Under the pieces are notes generated by a model, which saw only the letters and a list, made by a program, of their open reading frames with translations, was not told where the DNA came from and did not search any database. A DNA stretch of 64,000 nucleotides, taken from NCBI RefSeq assembly GCF_012676905.1, contig NZ_CP051428.1:2628001-2692000 (forward strand), written 5' to 3'. The stretch comes from Paenibacillus albicereus (GTDB taxonomy: Bacteria; Bacillota; Bacilli; Paenibacillales; Paenibacillaceae). The position numbers and the translations under genes are program-made. This document shows positions 8,806-19,362 of the stretch, one piece after another. The stretch's first letter is position 1; each line of letters begins with the position of its first letter.

Positions 8806-9135
8806 TCACGTACCCTTGCGGATCGGCTCCTTGACCGCCGCCAGCTCGTAGCGGGAAACCTCCGTATCCAGCACGTACTCCGGCTTTTCCTGCCCGCGGC
8901 TGTTGCGATGGCCCTGGATATGGACGTCGCTCTTCTCCCAGTTTTTCCAAGCCTGCTCCGATTCCCAGCGGATCTGGACGATGACCTCCTCCTCGCCGCG
9001 CCCCACGACCTTCTGAAGGATCTGAATATCGACGAACCCGTCGAATTCCTGCACCGGACCCGGCTTGCTGAACCGCTCGACGACTTGTCCGGCGTGTCCT
9101 TCCTTCACTTTGATCCTTCGTTGGATGACCAGCAT
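8806..9135 (-). CDS. IsdG/HmoA-type heme-degrading monooxygenase
   Basis: 109 aa, a single ferredoxin-like ABM domain. Near the middle is RWESEQAWKNWEKSDVHIQG, which carries the Trp and His positions of the IsdG/HmoA family, followed by the HRNSRG segment. The predicted role is oxidative opening of heme to release iron in the cytoplasm. The ATG at 9135 is chosen because AGAAAGAAGG lies 7-8 bp upstream; an ATG two codons earlier sits too close to that site. A perfect Fur operator lies 50 bp upstream, so iron repression is expected. It is a single gene, divergent from a DMT transporter. Confidence 0.85.
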   Translation of the reverse strand: MLVIQRRIKVKEGHAGQVVERFSKPGPVQEFDGFVDIQILQKVVGRGEEEVIVQIRWESEQAWKNWEKSDVHIQGHRNSRGQEKPEYVLDTEVSRYELAAVKEPIRKGT

Positions 9136-9184
9136 CTGCATTCCTTCTTTCTTCGCTTGAAGTCCCGCATATGTCCAGTCTAAT

Positions 9185-9199
9185 TGATAATAATTATCA
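9185..9199. promoter_or_regulatory. Fur box
   Basis: TGATAAT-A-ATTATCA is an exact match to the 7-1-7 Fur operator used by Bacillus Fur. It lies 50 bp before the heme monooxygenase start and 51 bp before the DMT transporter start on the other strand, so either or both could be iron-controlled. Confidence 0.88.
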
Positions 9200-9249
9200 C
9201 TGTCAAACAATCGAGCCGAAGCTTGATCGAGACTGGAGCGGATCGTACA

Positions 9250-10239
9250 ATGGACGTTATGGCCCTTACAACTAGACCTCGATTTCCGCTTGTCGTCCCG
9301 TTGCTCGTCGGCATGGCCGCGATCTCCTTCGCCCCGATCCTCGTGCGCTACTCGGATGCGCCGGTATCCGTGCAAGGTCAGTACCGCATGCTGCTCACGT
9401 TCCTGCTTCTGCTTCCGTTCGCGTGGAAGCAGCTGCCCGCGATCCGCAGGCTGACGCTCCGGGACTGGGCGCTGCTCGCCGGCGCCGGCTTCTTCCTGGC
9501 GCTGCATTTCCTGCTTTGGATGGCGTCGCTCTCCTATACGTCGATCGCCAGCTCGACCATCATGCTGACGCTGGAGCCCGCTTTCGTGGCGGCTCTCGCC
9601 TTCTTTTTCCTGCGGGACCGGCTGGGCAAGCTGGCCATCGTCGGCATGGCGATCTCCATCGGAGGCGCCGTGCTCGTCAGCTCCGGCGACTTCGGCCTCT
9701 CTCGCACGGCCTTCTTCGGCGACGCCCTGTCGCTGCTGTCGACCGTCGCGATCGCCTTCAACATGATCCTCGCCAAACGGCTCCTCGAGCGGATGCCGGC
9801 ATTCGTCTACAGCCTGGTCGTCTTCGGCGTGACGACGGTGCTGTTCGCCGGCTACAACGGCGCCTTGGGCTATTCCATGACCGATTACCCGCCTCGCGAA
9901 TGGATGATCTTCCTGCTGCTTGCCGTCATCCCGACCGTCTTCGGCCATCTGCTCTTCAACTGGCTGCTGCAGCATCTGCGGGCGACGACCGTCTCGATGA
10001 CCGTGCTTGCCGAGCCGATCGGCGCCAGCCTGCTTGCCTTGATGCTGTTCGGCGAGACCTTCGGCGCGCTCCAGCTTATCGGCGGAGCCGTCATGATGGG
10101 CGGATTTGCCGTCTATTTGCGCGGCGAACGCTCCGCAGAACCGCCGGCAGCCGTCGCTGCCCAAGCGGCCGGCGACATGGAGCCGGCTCCGCCTGGCGGC
10201 GCCTGCGCCTCGTCCGCTTCGGCTTCGACCGCGCCTTAG
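9250..10239 (+). CDS. EamA/DMT-superfamily transporter
   Basis: About 329 aa with ten predicted transmembrane helices in two homologous five-helix halves, the standard DMT (EamA) design. The halves are seen at about residues 10-135 and 150-285, each ending in a glycine-rich helix (GMAISIGGAVLVSS, IGGAVMMGGFAVYL). Members export amino acids or other small metabolites; the substrate is unknown here. The last 40 residues are an Ala/Pro/Ser-rich cytoplasmic tail. The ATG at 9250 has GGAG 12 bp upstream; the ATG at 9259 is an alternative. It shares its upstream region, including the Fur box, with the heme monooxygenase. Confidence 0.88.
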   Translation: MDVMALTTRPRFPLVVPLLVGMAAISFAPILVRYSDAPVSVQGQYRMLLTFLLLLPFAWKQLPAIRRLTLRDWALLAGAGFFLALHFLLWMASLSYTSIASSTIMLTLEPAFVAALAFFFLRDRLGKLAIVGMAISIGGAVLVSSGDFGLSRTAFFGDALSLLSTVAIAFNMILAKRLLERMPAFVYSLVVFGVTTVLFAGYNGALGYSMTDYPPREWMIFLLLAVIPTVFGHLLFNWLLQHLRATTVSMTVLAEPIGASLLALMLFGETFGALQLIGGAVMMGGFAVYLRGERSAEPPAAVAAQAAGDMEPAPPGGACASSASASTAP

Positions 10240-10258
10240 CCCGCCCTCCCGCAGCCGG

Positions 10259-10519
10259 CTATTCCTTCTCGAGCGCGTCCAGCATGGCGGCGAACGCCTC
10301 TTCCTCGTCTTTTCCGCGCACGCGCAGGAACACTTCGGTCCCTCGGCGGATCGGCAGGAGCAGCATGCCGAGCAGGCTTTTGACATCGACGATGTTGATG
10401 TTGTCGCCGCTAGCGAATTCCAACTTGATGTCGGACTGGAACGTCGCCGCCTCCGCCGACAGGCGCGTCAGGTCTTCACGGCCGAAATCGGCCTGGATGA
10501 TGAATTCATGCACTCTCAT
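10259..10519 (-). CDS. HPr-like protein lacking the phosphocarrier histidine
   Basis: 86 aa with the whole HPr fold outline: beta start MRVHEFIIQADFG, a helix ending AATFQSDIKLEF, VDVKSLLGML around the regulatory Ser48, and a C-terminal DEEEAFAAMLDALEKE helix. The GIHARPAT active-site loop of HPr is replaced by GREDLTRLS and has no histidine, so PTS phosphotransfer is impossible. This is the state of Crh-type regulators, which keep the Ser46-equivalent for HPr kinase and act with CcpA. A role in carbon control is therefore plausible, but it is not close to Crh itself. The gene stands alone, not with ptsI or hprK. Confidence 0.75.
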   Translation of the reverse strand: MRVHEFIIQADFGREDLTRLSAEAATFQSDIKLEFASGDNINIVDVKSLLGMLLLPIRRGTEVFLRVRGKDEEEAFAAMLDALEKE

Positions 10520-10679
10520 GCTCCTCTGACCTTCCTTGACGATGAGATGGGCTTGCTTTCCTCTTCTTTCTGTATGGATATTCGGCCAGCCGCCAAAGGT
10601 TCCTGCGTTCGGAAGGAAGCGAGGCTTAAAGCCGGCCGGATGGGGTAAAGATGAAAAAGAGGAACGGAGGCGAAGCGAC

Positions 10680-10817
10680 ATGATGATGACCCCATTCGAG
10701 GACAGGCTGTACGCCATTCTGTTCTATGTGCTGGCAGCGGCCGTAGTCGCCGGCGTCGGCATCTGGGTGCTGCGGCTCAGCCGCAAGGCCAAGCGCGACA
10801 AGAACCGGGGCGGCTGA
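10680..10817 (+). CDS. 45-aa single-span membrane peptide
   Basis: MMMTPFEDRLYAILF opens a 45-residue protein with one transmembrane helix (about residues 10-32) and a Lys/Arg-rich cytoplasmic end (RKAKRDKNRGG). A GGAGG lies nine bases before the triple ATG, and a strong terminator starts 24 bp after the stop, so this small frame is a genuine transcript unit. No family is recognised. Confidence 0.65.
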   Translation: MMMTPFEDRLYAILFYVLAAAVVAGVGIWVLRLSRKAKRDKNRGG

Positions 10818-10840
10818 CGCGCCCGAGCCCGATCATCGCG

Positions 10841-10888
10841 AAAAAGCCTCCGCAAGCCCGCCTTCTGGGCGGCTTGCGGAGGCTTTTT
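10841..10888. terminator. Bidirectional terminator
   Basis: AAAAAGCCTCCGCAAG / CTTGCGGAGGCTTTTT stem of about 20 bp with a TTCT loop, A-rich on one side and T-rich on the other. It serves both the small plus-strand gene and the minus-strand tdk operon. Confidence 0.92.
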
Positions 10889-10959
10889 CCGTGCCTTTTG
10901 AACGTATTGCCTGGCGCGATGCGTCGAGCGATGGAGCGATGGGGCGATGGAGCGTCCGG

Positions 10960-11565
10960 CTACGCTTCTTCCTGCTTCTGCTCCGCGAAGGCGGCCTTGT
11001 AGCACTTGCGGCATACCGGTTTGTAGTCCTCGTTGCCGCCGATCTGGATCTGCTCGCCTTCGTTCGCCGGCAGGCCGTCCACATAGCGGATGACCATCGT
11101 CGCCTTGCGGTCGCAGAACCAGCAGATCGTTTTGATTTCCTCGATCTTGTCCGCCTGGGCGAGCAGGTAGTAGCTGCCCTCGAACAGCTCGTTGCGAAAA
11201 TCGTTCTTGAGGCCGAACGCCATGACGGGAACGCCCAGCTCGTCGACGACGCGCGTCAGCTGGTCGATATGCTTGCGGCTGAGGAACTGCGCTTCGTCCA
11301 CGAGCACGCAGTAGATCCGCTTCTCGGCTCCCGGCGGCTGATGCGCCGCGACCTGCCGGTACAGATCCGTGTCCTCGCCGACAGGGATCGCCTTGCGCTT
11401 GAAGCCGACCCGCGAGCCGACCTCGTCCTTGCCGGTGCGAGTGTCGATCGCCGGCGAGAAGATGAGCACCGCCTTGCCCTGCTCCTCGTAGTTGTGCGCG
11501 ACCTTGATGATTTCGAACGACTTTCCGCTGTTCATCGTGCCGTACTTGAAGTAAAGCTGCGCCAA
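10960..11565 (-). CDS. tdk: Thymidine kinase, TTG start
   Basis: 201 aa, type II thymidine kinase. The P-loop is GTMNSGKS (residues 9-16), the Walker B-like DEAQF is at 90-94, and a structural zinc site is formed by Cys148, Cys151, Cys185 and Cys188 (CWFC, CRKC). It phosphorylates thymidine and deoxyuridine to the monophosphates. There is no ATG near the conserved N-terminus; a TTG with AGGAGGG six bases upstream encodes the expected M-AQLYFKYG start. It lies last in the minus-strand nucleoside salvage cluster, 61 bp after the M42 peptidase. Confidence 0.95.
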   Translation of the reverse strand: MAQLYFKYGTMNSGKSFEIIKVAHNYEEQGKAVLIFSPAIDTRTGKDEVGSRVGFKRKAIPVGEDTDLYRQVAAHQPPGAEKRIYCVLVDEAQFLSRKHIDQLTRVVDELGVPVMAFGLKNDFRNELFEGSYYLLAQADKIEEIKTICWFCDRKATMVIRYVDGLPANEGEQIQIGGNEDYKPVCRKCYKAAFAEQKQEEA

Positions 11566-11626
11566 TCCGGCTCCCTCCTGCTTCCGCTTCGAAAGCTGCC
11601 GGCCGCTTGCGCGGCCACTGCTTCCA

Positions 11627-12676
11627 TTAGTCCATGATGTATGCCAGCAGCAGCGCGGCCGTTCCGAGCACCGCCTCGGCATGGGTGCGCTCCATGCCGT
11701 GGGAGGCGTGCACGCCCGGGCCGATGAGCGCGGCGCGGATGTTCGCGCCTCCCCGCAGCGCGGCGCTAGCATCCGAGCCGTAGAACGGATAGATGTCGAC
11801 GGCATGCGGAATCGATTGGGCGCCGGCGAGTGCGATCAGGCGAGAGGTCATGTCGTAGTCGTACGGACCGGAGGAGTCCTTCGCGCAGATCGACACATCC
11901 TTCTCGGTGGCGCTGAGGTCGTCGCCCATCGCCCCCATGTCGACGGCGATCATCTCGACCGTATCGGCCGGCACCCAGGAGCTGCCGTGGCCGACCTCTT
12001 CATAGGTCGAGACGAGCAGCTTGACCGGCCGCTTCAGCTGCAGCCCGCCGCGGCGCACCGCTTCCATGAGCGCCAGCAGCGCGGCGACGCTCGCCTTGTC
12101 GTCGAGATGGCGCGACTTGATCCAGCCGCTGCCGATTATCCGCACGCGCGGATCCCAGGAGACGAAGTCACCAGGCGCGATGCCGAGCGCGAGCGTCTCG
12201 GCGCGGCTCGAGCTGTCGGCGTCGAGGCGCACCTCCATGCTTGCCTCGTCCCGCTTCTGCGCGCGCGATTCGGGATAGACGTGGACCGAAGGCATCGTCG
12301 AGAGCACCGTGCCCTCGTAGACGCGGCCGTCGCGCGTGTGGACGAGGCAGTACTCGCCCTCCACGGTCGACATGTCGTAGCCGCCGATCGGCGTCATGCG
12401 CAGCTTGCCGTCGGACTTGACCGAGCGCACCATCGCGCCGAGCGTATCGACATGCGCCGTCAGCAGCAGCGGCTCACCGTCCTCGCCCCCCAGGTCGATC
12501 AGGCCGTTTCCTTTGGGCGTGCGCTCGAACGGGAATCCGAGCCGGCGCGCCTCCGCCTCGATCTTGTCCATGATGGCGGCGCAGAACCCGCTCGGGCTCG
12601 GCGTCTCCAGCAGCAGCTTCAGCTGGTCGAGCAGGTAGGCCGGGTCCAGCTTGTCTTTCCAGATCGTTCTCGTCAA
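11627..12676 (-). CDS. M42-family metallo-aminopeptidase
   Basis: 349 aa, normal for the M42 (FrvX/YsdC/YtoP) family of cobalt- or zinc-dependent, often dodecameric aminopeptidases. Metal ligands and catalytic residues are all visible: His75 in TAHVDTLG, Asp192/193 in RHLDDKASV, the Glu226-Glu227 pair in [10 protein letters not shown], Asp246 in AVDMG, and a C-terminal His in [11 protein letters not shown]. It trims peptides from their N-termini in the cytoplasm. It sits between pdp and tdk in a nucleoside operon, which is an unexpected partner; shared transcription may only reflect gene packing. Confidence 0.9.
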   Translation of the reverse strand: MTRTIWKDKLDPAYLLDQLKLLLETPSPSGFCAAIMDKIEAEARRLGFPFERTPKGNGLIDLGGEDGEPLLLTAHVDTLGAMVRSVKSDGKLRMTPIGGYDMSTVEGEYCLVHTRDGRVYEGTVLSTMPSVHVYPESRAQKRDEASMEVRLDADSSSRAETLALGIAPGDFVSWDPRVRIIGSGWIKSRHLDDKASVAALLALMEAVRRGGLQLKRPVKLLVSTYEEVGHGSSWVPADTVEMIAVDMGAMGDDLSATEKDVSICAKDSSGPYDYDMTSRLIALAGAQSIPHAVDIYPFYGSDASAALRGGANIRAALIGPGVHASHGMERTHAEAVLGTAALLLAYIMD

Positions 12677-12707
12677 CGCCTCTCGCCTCTCTTTCCGATG
12701 AATCCGA

Positions 12708-14009
<1,302 letters not shown>

Positions 14010-14211
14010 GGGCGCTCCCCCTTCGTTAACCTGGTTTTTATTTTACATCATTAATCATCTTTCGGTTGGCCAATGGCTGGCGAAATCCTTGTCGGAGCCG
14101 CCTCTTCAGGCGGCTTGATTTAGTTCATGACATTTAATAAACCTGTGGATTCGCGCCGTCGTTTCATGTCATTAAAGATCGAACCGCCTGCCGCGCCGAA
14201 TCGGCATCGGC
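14010..14211. other. 202-bp gap between deoD and pdp
   Basis: AT-richer than its surroundings. It holds a GC hairpin at 14096-14115 (AGCCGCCT-CTTC-AGGCGGCT) without a T tract. Two similar words, TTCATGACATTTAAT near 14124 and TTTCATGTCATTAAA near 14162, could be regulator half-sites. No open reading frame or clear promoter is seen. Confidence 0.4.
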
Positions 14212-14919
14212 TCAAAGTCCGGCCGCAGTCTCCAAAGCCGCCACCATCATGTCATTGAAGGTCGACTGGCGCTCCTCGGCGGTCGTCTCCTCGCCGGTCA
14301 GCAGATGGTCGCTCACCGTCAGCACGGTCAGCGCCTGCGCGCCATGGCGGGCCGCGATCGTGTACAAGGCGGTCGTCTCCATCTCGACGCCGAGCACGCC
14401 GTGGTCCATGAGCCGCTGCACGGCCGTCGTATCTTCCTTGTAAAAGACGTCGGTGCTGTAGACGTTGCCGACATGCACGTTCATGCCGGCCGCCGTCGCA
14501 TGCTCGTAGGCGGACTTGAGCAGGCCGAAGCTGGCGATCGGCGCGAAGTCGTAGCCGAGGAACTGGTTGCGGTTCATGCTGGAGTCGGTGCAGCTCGCTT
14601 GTGCGAGAATCACGTCCCGCACCCGGACGCCTGGCTGCATCGCGCCGCAGGTGCCGACGCGGATCAGGTTGCGCACGCCGTAGCTGCGGATGAGCTCGTT
14701 CGCGTAGATGCTGATCGACGGCAAGCCCATGCCCGAGCCTTGCACGGAGATCCGTTTTCCTTTGTACGTGCCCGTGTAGCCGAGCATGCCGCGCACCTCG
14801 TTGTACAGCTCGATCTCGCTCAGATACGTCTCGGCGATATATTTGGCGCGCAGCGGATCGCCCGGCAGCAGCACCGTTTCCGCGATCTGTCCTTCTTTGG
14901 CTCCGATATGGACGCTCAT
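14212..14919 (-). CDS. deoD: Purine-nucleoside phosphorylase DeoD
   Basis: 235 aa, hexameric DeoD type. Landmarks are [14 protein letters not shown] (phosphate loop), [17 protein letters not shown], the VEMETTALY purine/ribose site and VSDHLLTGE with the catalytic Asp. It phosphorolyses inosine, guanosine and their deoxy forms. The ATG at 14919 follows AGGAGATGACCCC and gives the canonical [14 protein letters not shown] start. It is 38 bp downstream of deoB on the same strand. Confidence 0.96.
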   Translation of the reverse strand: MSVHIGAKEGQIAETVLLPGDPLRAKYIAETYLSEIELYNEVRGMLGYTGTYKGKRISVQGSGMGLPSISIYANELIRSYGVRNLIRVGTCGAMQPGVRVRDVILAQASCTDSSMNRNQFLGYDFAPIASFGLLKSAYEHATAAGMNVHVGNVYSTDVFYKEDTTAVQRLMDHGVLGVEMETTALYTIAARHGAQALTVLTVSDHLLTGEETTAEERQSTFNDMMVAALETAAGL

Positions 14920-14957
14920 GGGGTCATCTCCTGTTCGTAGGTTGGATAGCCGTCGGC

Positions 14958-16130
14958 TTAGCGAAGCTCGCCGAGGAAGCTCTTGCCGTGCTCCGGAGCG
15001 GCGACGCCGAAATTGTCCGCGACGGTCGCGCCGACATCGGCGAACGTGAGGCGCAGCGGCAGCTCGCGTCCGCCCGCGAAGCGCGGCGAATAGACGAGCA
15101 GCGGCACGTACTCGCGCGTGTGGTCGGTGCCGGGGTAGGTCGGATCGTTGCCGTGATCGGCCGTCACGAGGAGCAGATCGTCGCCGTTCAGCCGCTCGAT
15201 CACCGCCGGCAGCTGGGCGTCGAAGGCCTCCAGCGCCCGCCCGTAGCCCGCAGGATCGCGGCGATGGCCGTACAGCGCGTCGAAATCGACCAGGTTGAGG
15301 AAGCTGATGCCGGTGAAGTCTTCCCCGCAAACCTCCGTCAGCCTCGCCATGCCCTCCGCGTTGGACGCGGTGCGGATGCTGCGCGTCACGCCTTCGCCGT
15401 CGAAAATGTCGGAAATCTTACCGATCGCGACGACGTCCCGGCCGGCATCCTGAAGCGCATTCATGACCGTCGGCTGGAACGGCTTGAGCGCGTAGTCGTG
15501 GCGTCCCGCCGTCCGCTTGAACGTGCCGGGACCGCCGACGAACGGACGGGCGATGATCCGTCCGAGCATGTACGGGTCCTCGAGCGTGATTTCCCGGCAG
15601 AACTCGCAGATCGCGTAGAGCTCGGGCAGCGGCACGATCTCCTCGTGCGCGGCGATCTGCAGCACGGAGTCGGCGGAGGTGTAGACGATGAGCGCCCCGG
15701 TGCGCATATGCTCCTCCCCGAGCTCGTCGATGATCTCGGTGCCGCTGGCCGGCTTGTTGCCGATCACCTTGCGCCCCGTATAGGCCTCGATGCGGTCGAT
15801 CAGCTCCTGCGGGAAGCCGTGCTCGAAGACGCGGAACGGCGTGTCGATGCGCAGGCCCATCAGTTCCCAGTGGCCGGTCATCGTATCCTTGCCGCTCGAC
15901 GCCTCCTGCATCCTTCCGTAAAACGCCCGCGGCTCGTCCGCCGGCTCGATGCCCTGAAACGGGCGGATATTGGCTAGGCCGAGGCTGCCCATGACGGGCA
16001 TGCGCAGGCCTCCCTGCGTCTCGGCGATATGGCCGAGCGTATCGGCGCCGACATCGCCGAACGAGGCCGCGTCGGGGGCCTCGCCGATGCCGACGGAATC
16101 CATGACGATGATATGGATGCGTTTGAACAT
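14958..16130 (-). CDS. deoB: Phosphopentomutase
   Basis: 390 aa, alkaline-phosphatase superfamily. The N-terminus [20 protein letters not shown] carries the first metal-binding Asp, the catalytic Thr lies in KDTMTGHWE, and the C-terminal metal cluster is [19 protein letters not shown]. It converts ribose-1-P and deoxyribose-1-P to the 5-phosphates, linking Pdp and DeoD to DeoC. The start at 16130 has AAAGGA nine bases upstream; longer upstream frames lack a site. It lies between deoC and deoD. Confidence 0.96.
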   Translation of the reverse strand: MFKRIHIIVMDSVGIGEAPDAASFGDVGADTLGHIAETQGGLRMPVMGSLGLANIRPFQGIEPADEPRAFYGRMQEASSGKDTMTGHWELMGLRIDTPFRVFEHGFPQELIDRIEAYTGRKVIGNKPASGTEIIDELGEEHMRTGALIVYTSADSVLQIAAHEEIVPLPELYAICEFCREITLEDPYMLGRIIARPFVGGPGTFKRTAGRHDYALKPFQPTVMNALQDAGRDVVAIGKISDIFDGEGVTRSIRTASNAEGMARLTEVCGEDFTGISFLNLVDFDALYGHRRDPAGYGRALEAFDAQLPAVIERLNGDDLLLVTADHGNDPTYPGTDHTREYVPLLVYSPRFAGGRELPLRLTFADVGATVADNFGVAAPEHGKSFLGELR

Positions 16131-16218
16131 GACATCAAGTCCTTTCCTGGTCCTTCCTGCTGCTCTATCATAGCGGAATCGCCGCCGCGCGGGCAACTTG
16201 TCCGCCTCCAAACCAAAC

Positions 16219-16244
16219 AGCCGAAAAACCGGGGTTTTTCGGCT
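16219..16244 (-). terminator. Hairpin between deoC and deoB
   Basis: AGCCGAAAAACC / GGTTTTTCGGCT, perfect 12-bp arms around two bases, 19 bp after the deoC stop. The T tract is inside the stem. It may act as a partial terminator or an mRNA processing site that lowers deoB relative to deoC. Confidence 0.55.
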
Positions 16245-16262
16245 GCAGCCGAGCCTGCTGGA

Positions 16263-16940
<678 letters not shown>

Positions 16941-16971
16941 GTCATAACCACTCCATTCTTGAACTGCCTCC

Positions 16972-17027
16972 ATCATAGCACCGCGCTGAACAAATGTACA
17001 AGCAGGCTCAATCATATGTTCAGCGCG
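16972..17027 (-). promoter_or_regulatory. deoC promoter with overlapping 11-bp inverted-repeat operator
   Basis: Minus strand -35 TTGTAC (16996-17001), 18-bp spacer, -10 TATGAT (16972-16977). Perfect inverted repeats CGCGCTGAACA (16982-16992) and TGTTCAGCGCG (17017-17027) put one arm in the spacer and one upstream of -35. This is the layout expected for a DeoR-type repressor responding to deoxyribose-5-phosphate; the regulator gene is not in the window. Confidence 0.7.
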
Positions 17028-17219
17028 AGCCCCCGCACCTTGGTCATTGTTCCCTGCCTTTCCTTCCCTATCCTTTCGGGCGGGTCGCGCTGCAAAAAAC
17101 CGGCGGGGCCGAGTTTTCCCGATCGCCTTCCCGCCGGAATCGATTTTGCCCTTTCTTCACGAGGCGGAATTCGTTATACTAAGCAAAATAGAACATTCGT
17201 TCGAGGAGGAGTCGACCGC

Positions 17220-18482
17220 ATGGCTCATCGCAAGCTCAAGCTGTCCCGCACGGAAGCCCGCCGCTTCCTGCTCGATTATCACGGCCTCGGACCGGAGCGG
17301 CGCTACCGCGGCAAGTCCGGCATCATGGACTATATCCGGCAGGCGGGCTGCATCCAGTTCGACCCGCTCGACCCGGCCGGCCGCAACGCCGAGCTGGTGC
17401 TGCAAGCCCGCGTGGAGCGCTTCGAGCCGAGCCAGCTCGACGATCTGCTGTATGGAGATCGGCTGCTTGTCGACGGCATGGACAAAGTGATGAGCATCTA
17501 CCCGTCCGCGGACTGGCCGGCATTCCGAAGAACCCGCGACGCCGCCCGCACGCGCTACGGCTCCATCCCCGAGGTCGCGGCGTTCGTGCCCGTCGTGCGC
17601 GAGGCGCTGGAGGCCAGGGGGCCGCTGCTCTCGCGCGAGCTGGAGAGCGGCGTCAAGCTCGACTGGGCCTGGTCGCCGGCACGCCAGGCCAAGGCGACGA
17701 TGGAGAGCATGTACCTGTGGGGAGAGCTTGTCATCGACCGCAAGCAGCGCAACCAGCGCGTCTACCAGCTGGCGGAGAAGCTTTTCCCCGAGGAGCTGCT
17801 TGGCGCTCCGGACCCGCATCCCGCAGACGAGGACTATGCGCGCTGGCGGGTGCTGAGGCGGGTCGGAGGCGTCGGGCTGCTCTCTCCGCGCATGTCGGAC
17901 GCCTGGGTCGGCACCGCTTTCCTCAAGGCTGCCGAGCGGGCGCGCATCTTCCGCGAGCTGACGGAGCAGGGCCTGCTCGTCGAGGTGGAGACCGAAGGGC
18001 TGAGCGCGCCTCATTACGCGCGTACCGCCGATCTGGAGCGCTGGCTCGATTCGGACTCCGCCGAGCGCTGGACCTCGCTGCCGCCGCGCACCTCCTTCCT
18101 CGCGCCGCTGGACAACATTCTCTGGGATCGGCGCCTCATCCGCGAGCTGTTCGGCTTCTCCTATATCTGGGAGGTCTACAAGCCAGCGGCGATCCGGGAG
18201 TACGGGTACTACACGCTGCCGGTGCTCCAGGGCGATGCGTTCATCGCCCGCATGGAGCCGGGCCGGCTGCCGGGCGGAGACCGGGCCGTGCTCGGCTGGT
18301 GGACGGAGCCCGGCGTCCGCCTGACCCGGGACAGCCAGCGCAGCCTGGCGCTGGCCTTCGCGGATTTTCGCGCTTATCTCGGCTGCAGCCGGCTCGCGAT
18401 CTCCGAGCAGGCGGCTGCGGCCGAGCCGCGCCTGGAGCGTCTCGCCCAGGCCGGGGCGCGGCCGAGGCGTACGACGCCGTAG
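17220..18482 (+). CDS. YcaQ/AlkX-family winged-helix DNA glycosylase
   Basis: 420 aa, HTH_42 (DUF1006) family, which includes E. coli YcaQ and Streptomyces AlkZ. The catalytic Q-phi-D variant is visible as CIQFDPLDP near residue 46, the YcaQ form rather than the Q-phi-Q of AlkZ. Three winged-helix repeats and a C-terminal beta-barrel follow. Characterised relatives remove bulky alkylated purines and unhook interstrand crosslinks. GAGGAGG precedes the ATG by nine bases. It stands alone, divergent from deoC and facing the DinB gene. Confidence 0.88.
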   Translation: MAHRKLKLSRTEARRFLLDYHGLGPERRYRGKSGIMDYIRQAGCIQFDPLDPAGRNAELVLQARVERFEPSQLDDLLYGDRLLVDGMDKVMSIYPSADWPAFRRTRDAARTRYGSIPEVAAFVPVVREALEARGPLLSRELESGVKLDWAWSPARQAKATMESMYLWGELVIDRKQRNQRVYQLAEKLFPEELLGAPDPHPADEDYARWRVLRRVGGVGLLSPRMSDAWVGTAFLKAAERARIFRELTEQGLLVEVETEGLSAPHYARTADLERWLDSDSAERWTSLPPRTSFLAPLDNILWDRRLIRELFGFSYIWEVYKPAAIREYGYYTLPVLQGDAFIARMEPGRLPGGDRAVLGWWTEPGVRLTRDSQRSLALAFADFRAYLGCSRLAISEQAAAAEPRLERLAQAGARPRRTTP

Positions 18483-18540
18483 GAGCCGGACCGTCCGGCG
18501 CGGCCGACTCCCCGCGCTTGCGTCGCCCAAGCAACAAGCA

Positions 18541-18573
18541 AGAGGCGAGCCCGGAACGTCCGGCCTCGCCTCT
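18541..18573. terminator. Hairpin between convergent genes
   Basis: AGAGGCGAG.CCGGA / TCCGG.CTCGCCTCT, about 15 paired bases, with further pairing of AAGCAA-rich flanks. No T tract, so a terminator role is likely but not certain. Confidence 0.5.
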
Positions 18574-18676
18574 TCGCGCTGCTTGCTTGTCATGCGTCTT
18601 CGAGACAGGCGGCGCGGCATCCGCGCCACCCGTACTTATCGCCCGCTCCGCCTGCGCGCCAGACCGCCGCTGCGCT

Positions 18677-19192
18677 CTAGCTGAACGAGCGCGTCGGAGC
18701 CCAGGACCCTTGAAGCTTGCGGACGAAAATGATCTGTCCGGCGTGATACGCATCGTGAACCGCTAGGCTGTTTACCCACGTTCCCGCCTCCGAGTTGCTG
18801 CCGATCCGTTTCTCGTAGCTGCTGTCGTCCTCCCACTCGCGGAGAATCGATGCGATGTCCGCATGCGCCTTTTCCAGCCTGCGCCGCGTCTCCTCCCAAG
18901 CCGCTCCCTCCGCCCCGAGGGCGGGCGCCTGGAACGTATCCGTATTGGTCACGCCCTCCGCTCTCGCGCCGCTTTCTCCCCGCCACGCCCGCAGGAAGGC
19001 CTCCTTGTAGAAGATCAGGTGATGGACCGTCTCGCGGATCGTGTTGGCTGCGGCTCCTTGCGGGCGCCAATCCGCCTGCTCCTCCGTCACGCCCTCGAGG
19101 GCGGCCTGCAGCGGCGGCGACCAGTCCTCCTTGCTGTACGCAAATTCCCATGCCTTCTCCACCAAATTCGTCTTCTCCCGGTTCGAGCCCAT
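18677..19192 (-). CDS. DinB-like metal-binding four-helix protein
   Basis: 171 aa, DinB/YfiT fold. The metal triad is suggested by His in ETVHHLIFYKEAF and the pair in VHDAYHAGQI at the C-terminal helix. Family members include bacillithiol-dependent thiol transferases (BstA) and many proteins without an assigned reaction, so a detoxification role is only likely. It has its own promoter on the minus strand and shares an inverted repeat with the divergent CGNR gene. Confidence 0.8.
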   Translation of the reverse strand: MGSNREKTNLVEKAWEFAYSKEDWSPPLQAALEGVTEEQADWRPQGAAANTIRETVHHLIFYKEAFLRAWRGESGARAEGVTNTDTFQAPALGAEGAAWEETRRRLEKAHADIASILREWEDDSSYEKRIGSNSEAGTWVNSLAVHDAYHAGQIIFVRKLQGSWAPTRSFS

Positions 19193-19197
19193 TGCGC

Positions 19198-19226
19198 TTG
19201 TCTCCCTTCCCTGGCCACGTTATAAT
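19198..19226 (+). promoter_or_regulatory. Promoter of the CGNR gene
   Basis: -35 TTGTCT (19198-19203), 17-bp spacer, perfect -10 TATAAT (19221-19226). It starts just outside the DinB start codon and predicts a 5' leader of about 130 nt for the CGNR gene. Confidence 0.7.
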
Positions 19227-19238
19227 GGCGATGTTGTC

Positions 19239-19270
19239 GGTAACGATGGAATTGAGGTTTGATCGTTACC
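19239..19270. promoter_or_regulatory. Operator-like inverted repeat GGTAACGAT-n14-ATCGTTACC
   Basis: Perfect 9-bp arms (19239-19247 and 19262-19270) lie between the divergent promoters of the DinB and CGNR genes, downstream of both -10 boxes. A third copy of the half-site, ACGTTACC, is at 19331-19338. It could be a roadblock operator controlling both genes. Confidence 0.6.
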
Positions 19271-19283
19271 CGCTGCTGTCCTT

Positions 19284-19311
19284 ACTATACCCTGGACCGC
19301 TTCTTTTGTAA
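19284..19311 (-). promoter_or_regulatory. Promoter of the DinB gene
   Basis: Minus strand -35 TTACAA (19306-19311), 16-bp spacer, -10 TATAGT (19284-19289). Confidence 0.5.
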
Positions 19312-19362
19312 CCACCTTTTCTCTTTTAGGACGTTACCACTTGACCCATGGAAGGAACTGCC

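Noticed and set aside
8806-10386. A 526-codon minus-strand frame across the heme monooxygenase and the DMT transporter
   Set aside because: Only the last 109 codons match a family; the rest is antisense to a clear ten-helix transporter and crosses the Fur box.
14096-14115. GC hairpin downstream of deoD as a terminator
   Set aside because: No T tract on either strand; kept only as a remark on the intergenic gap.
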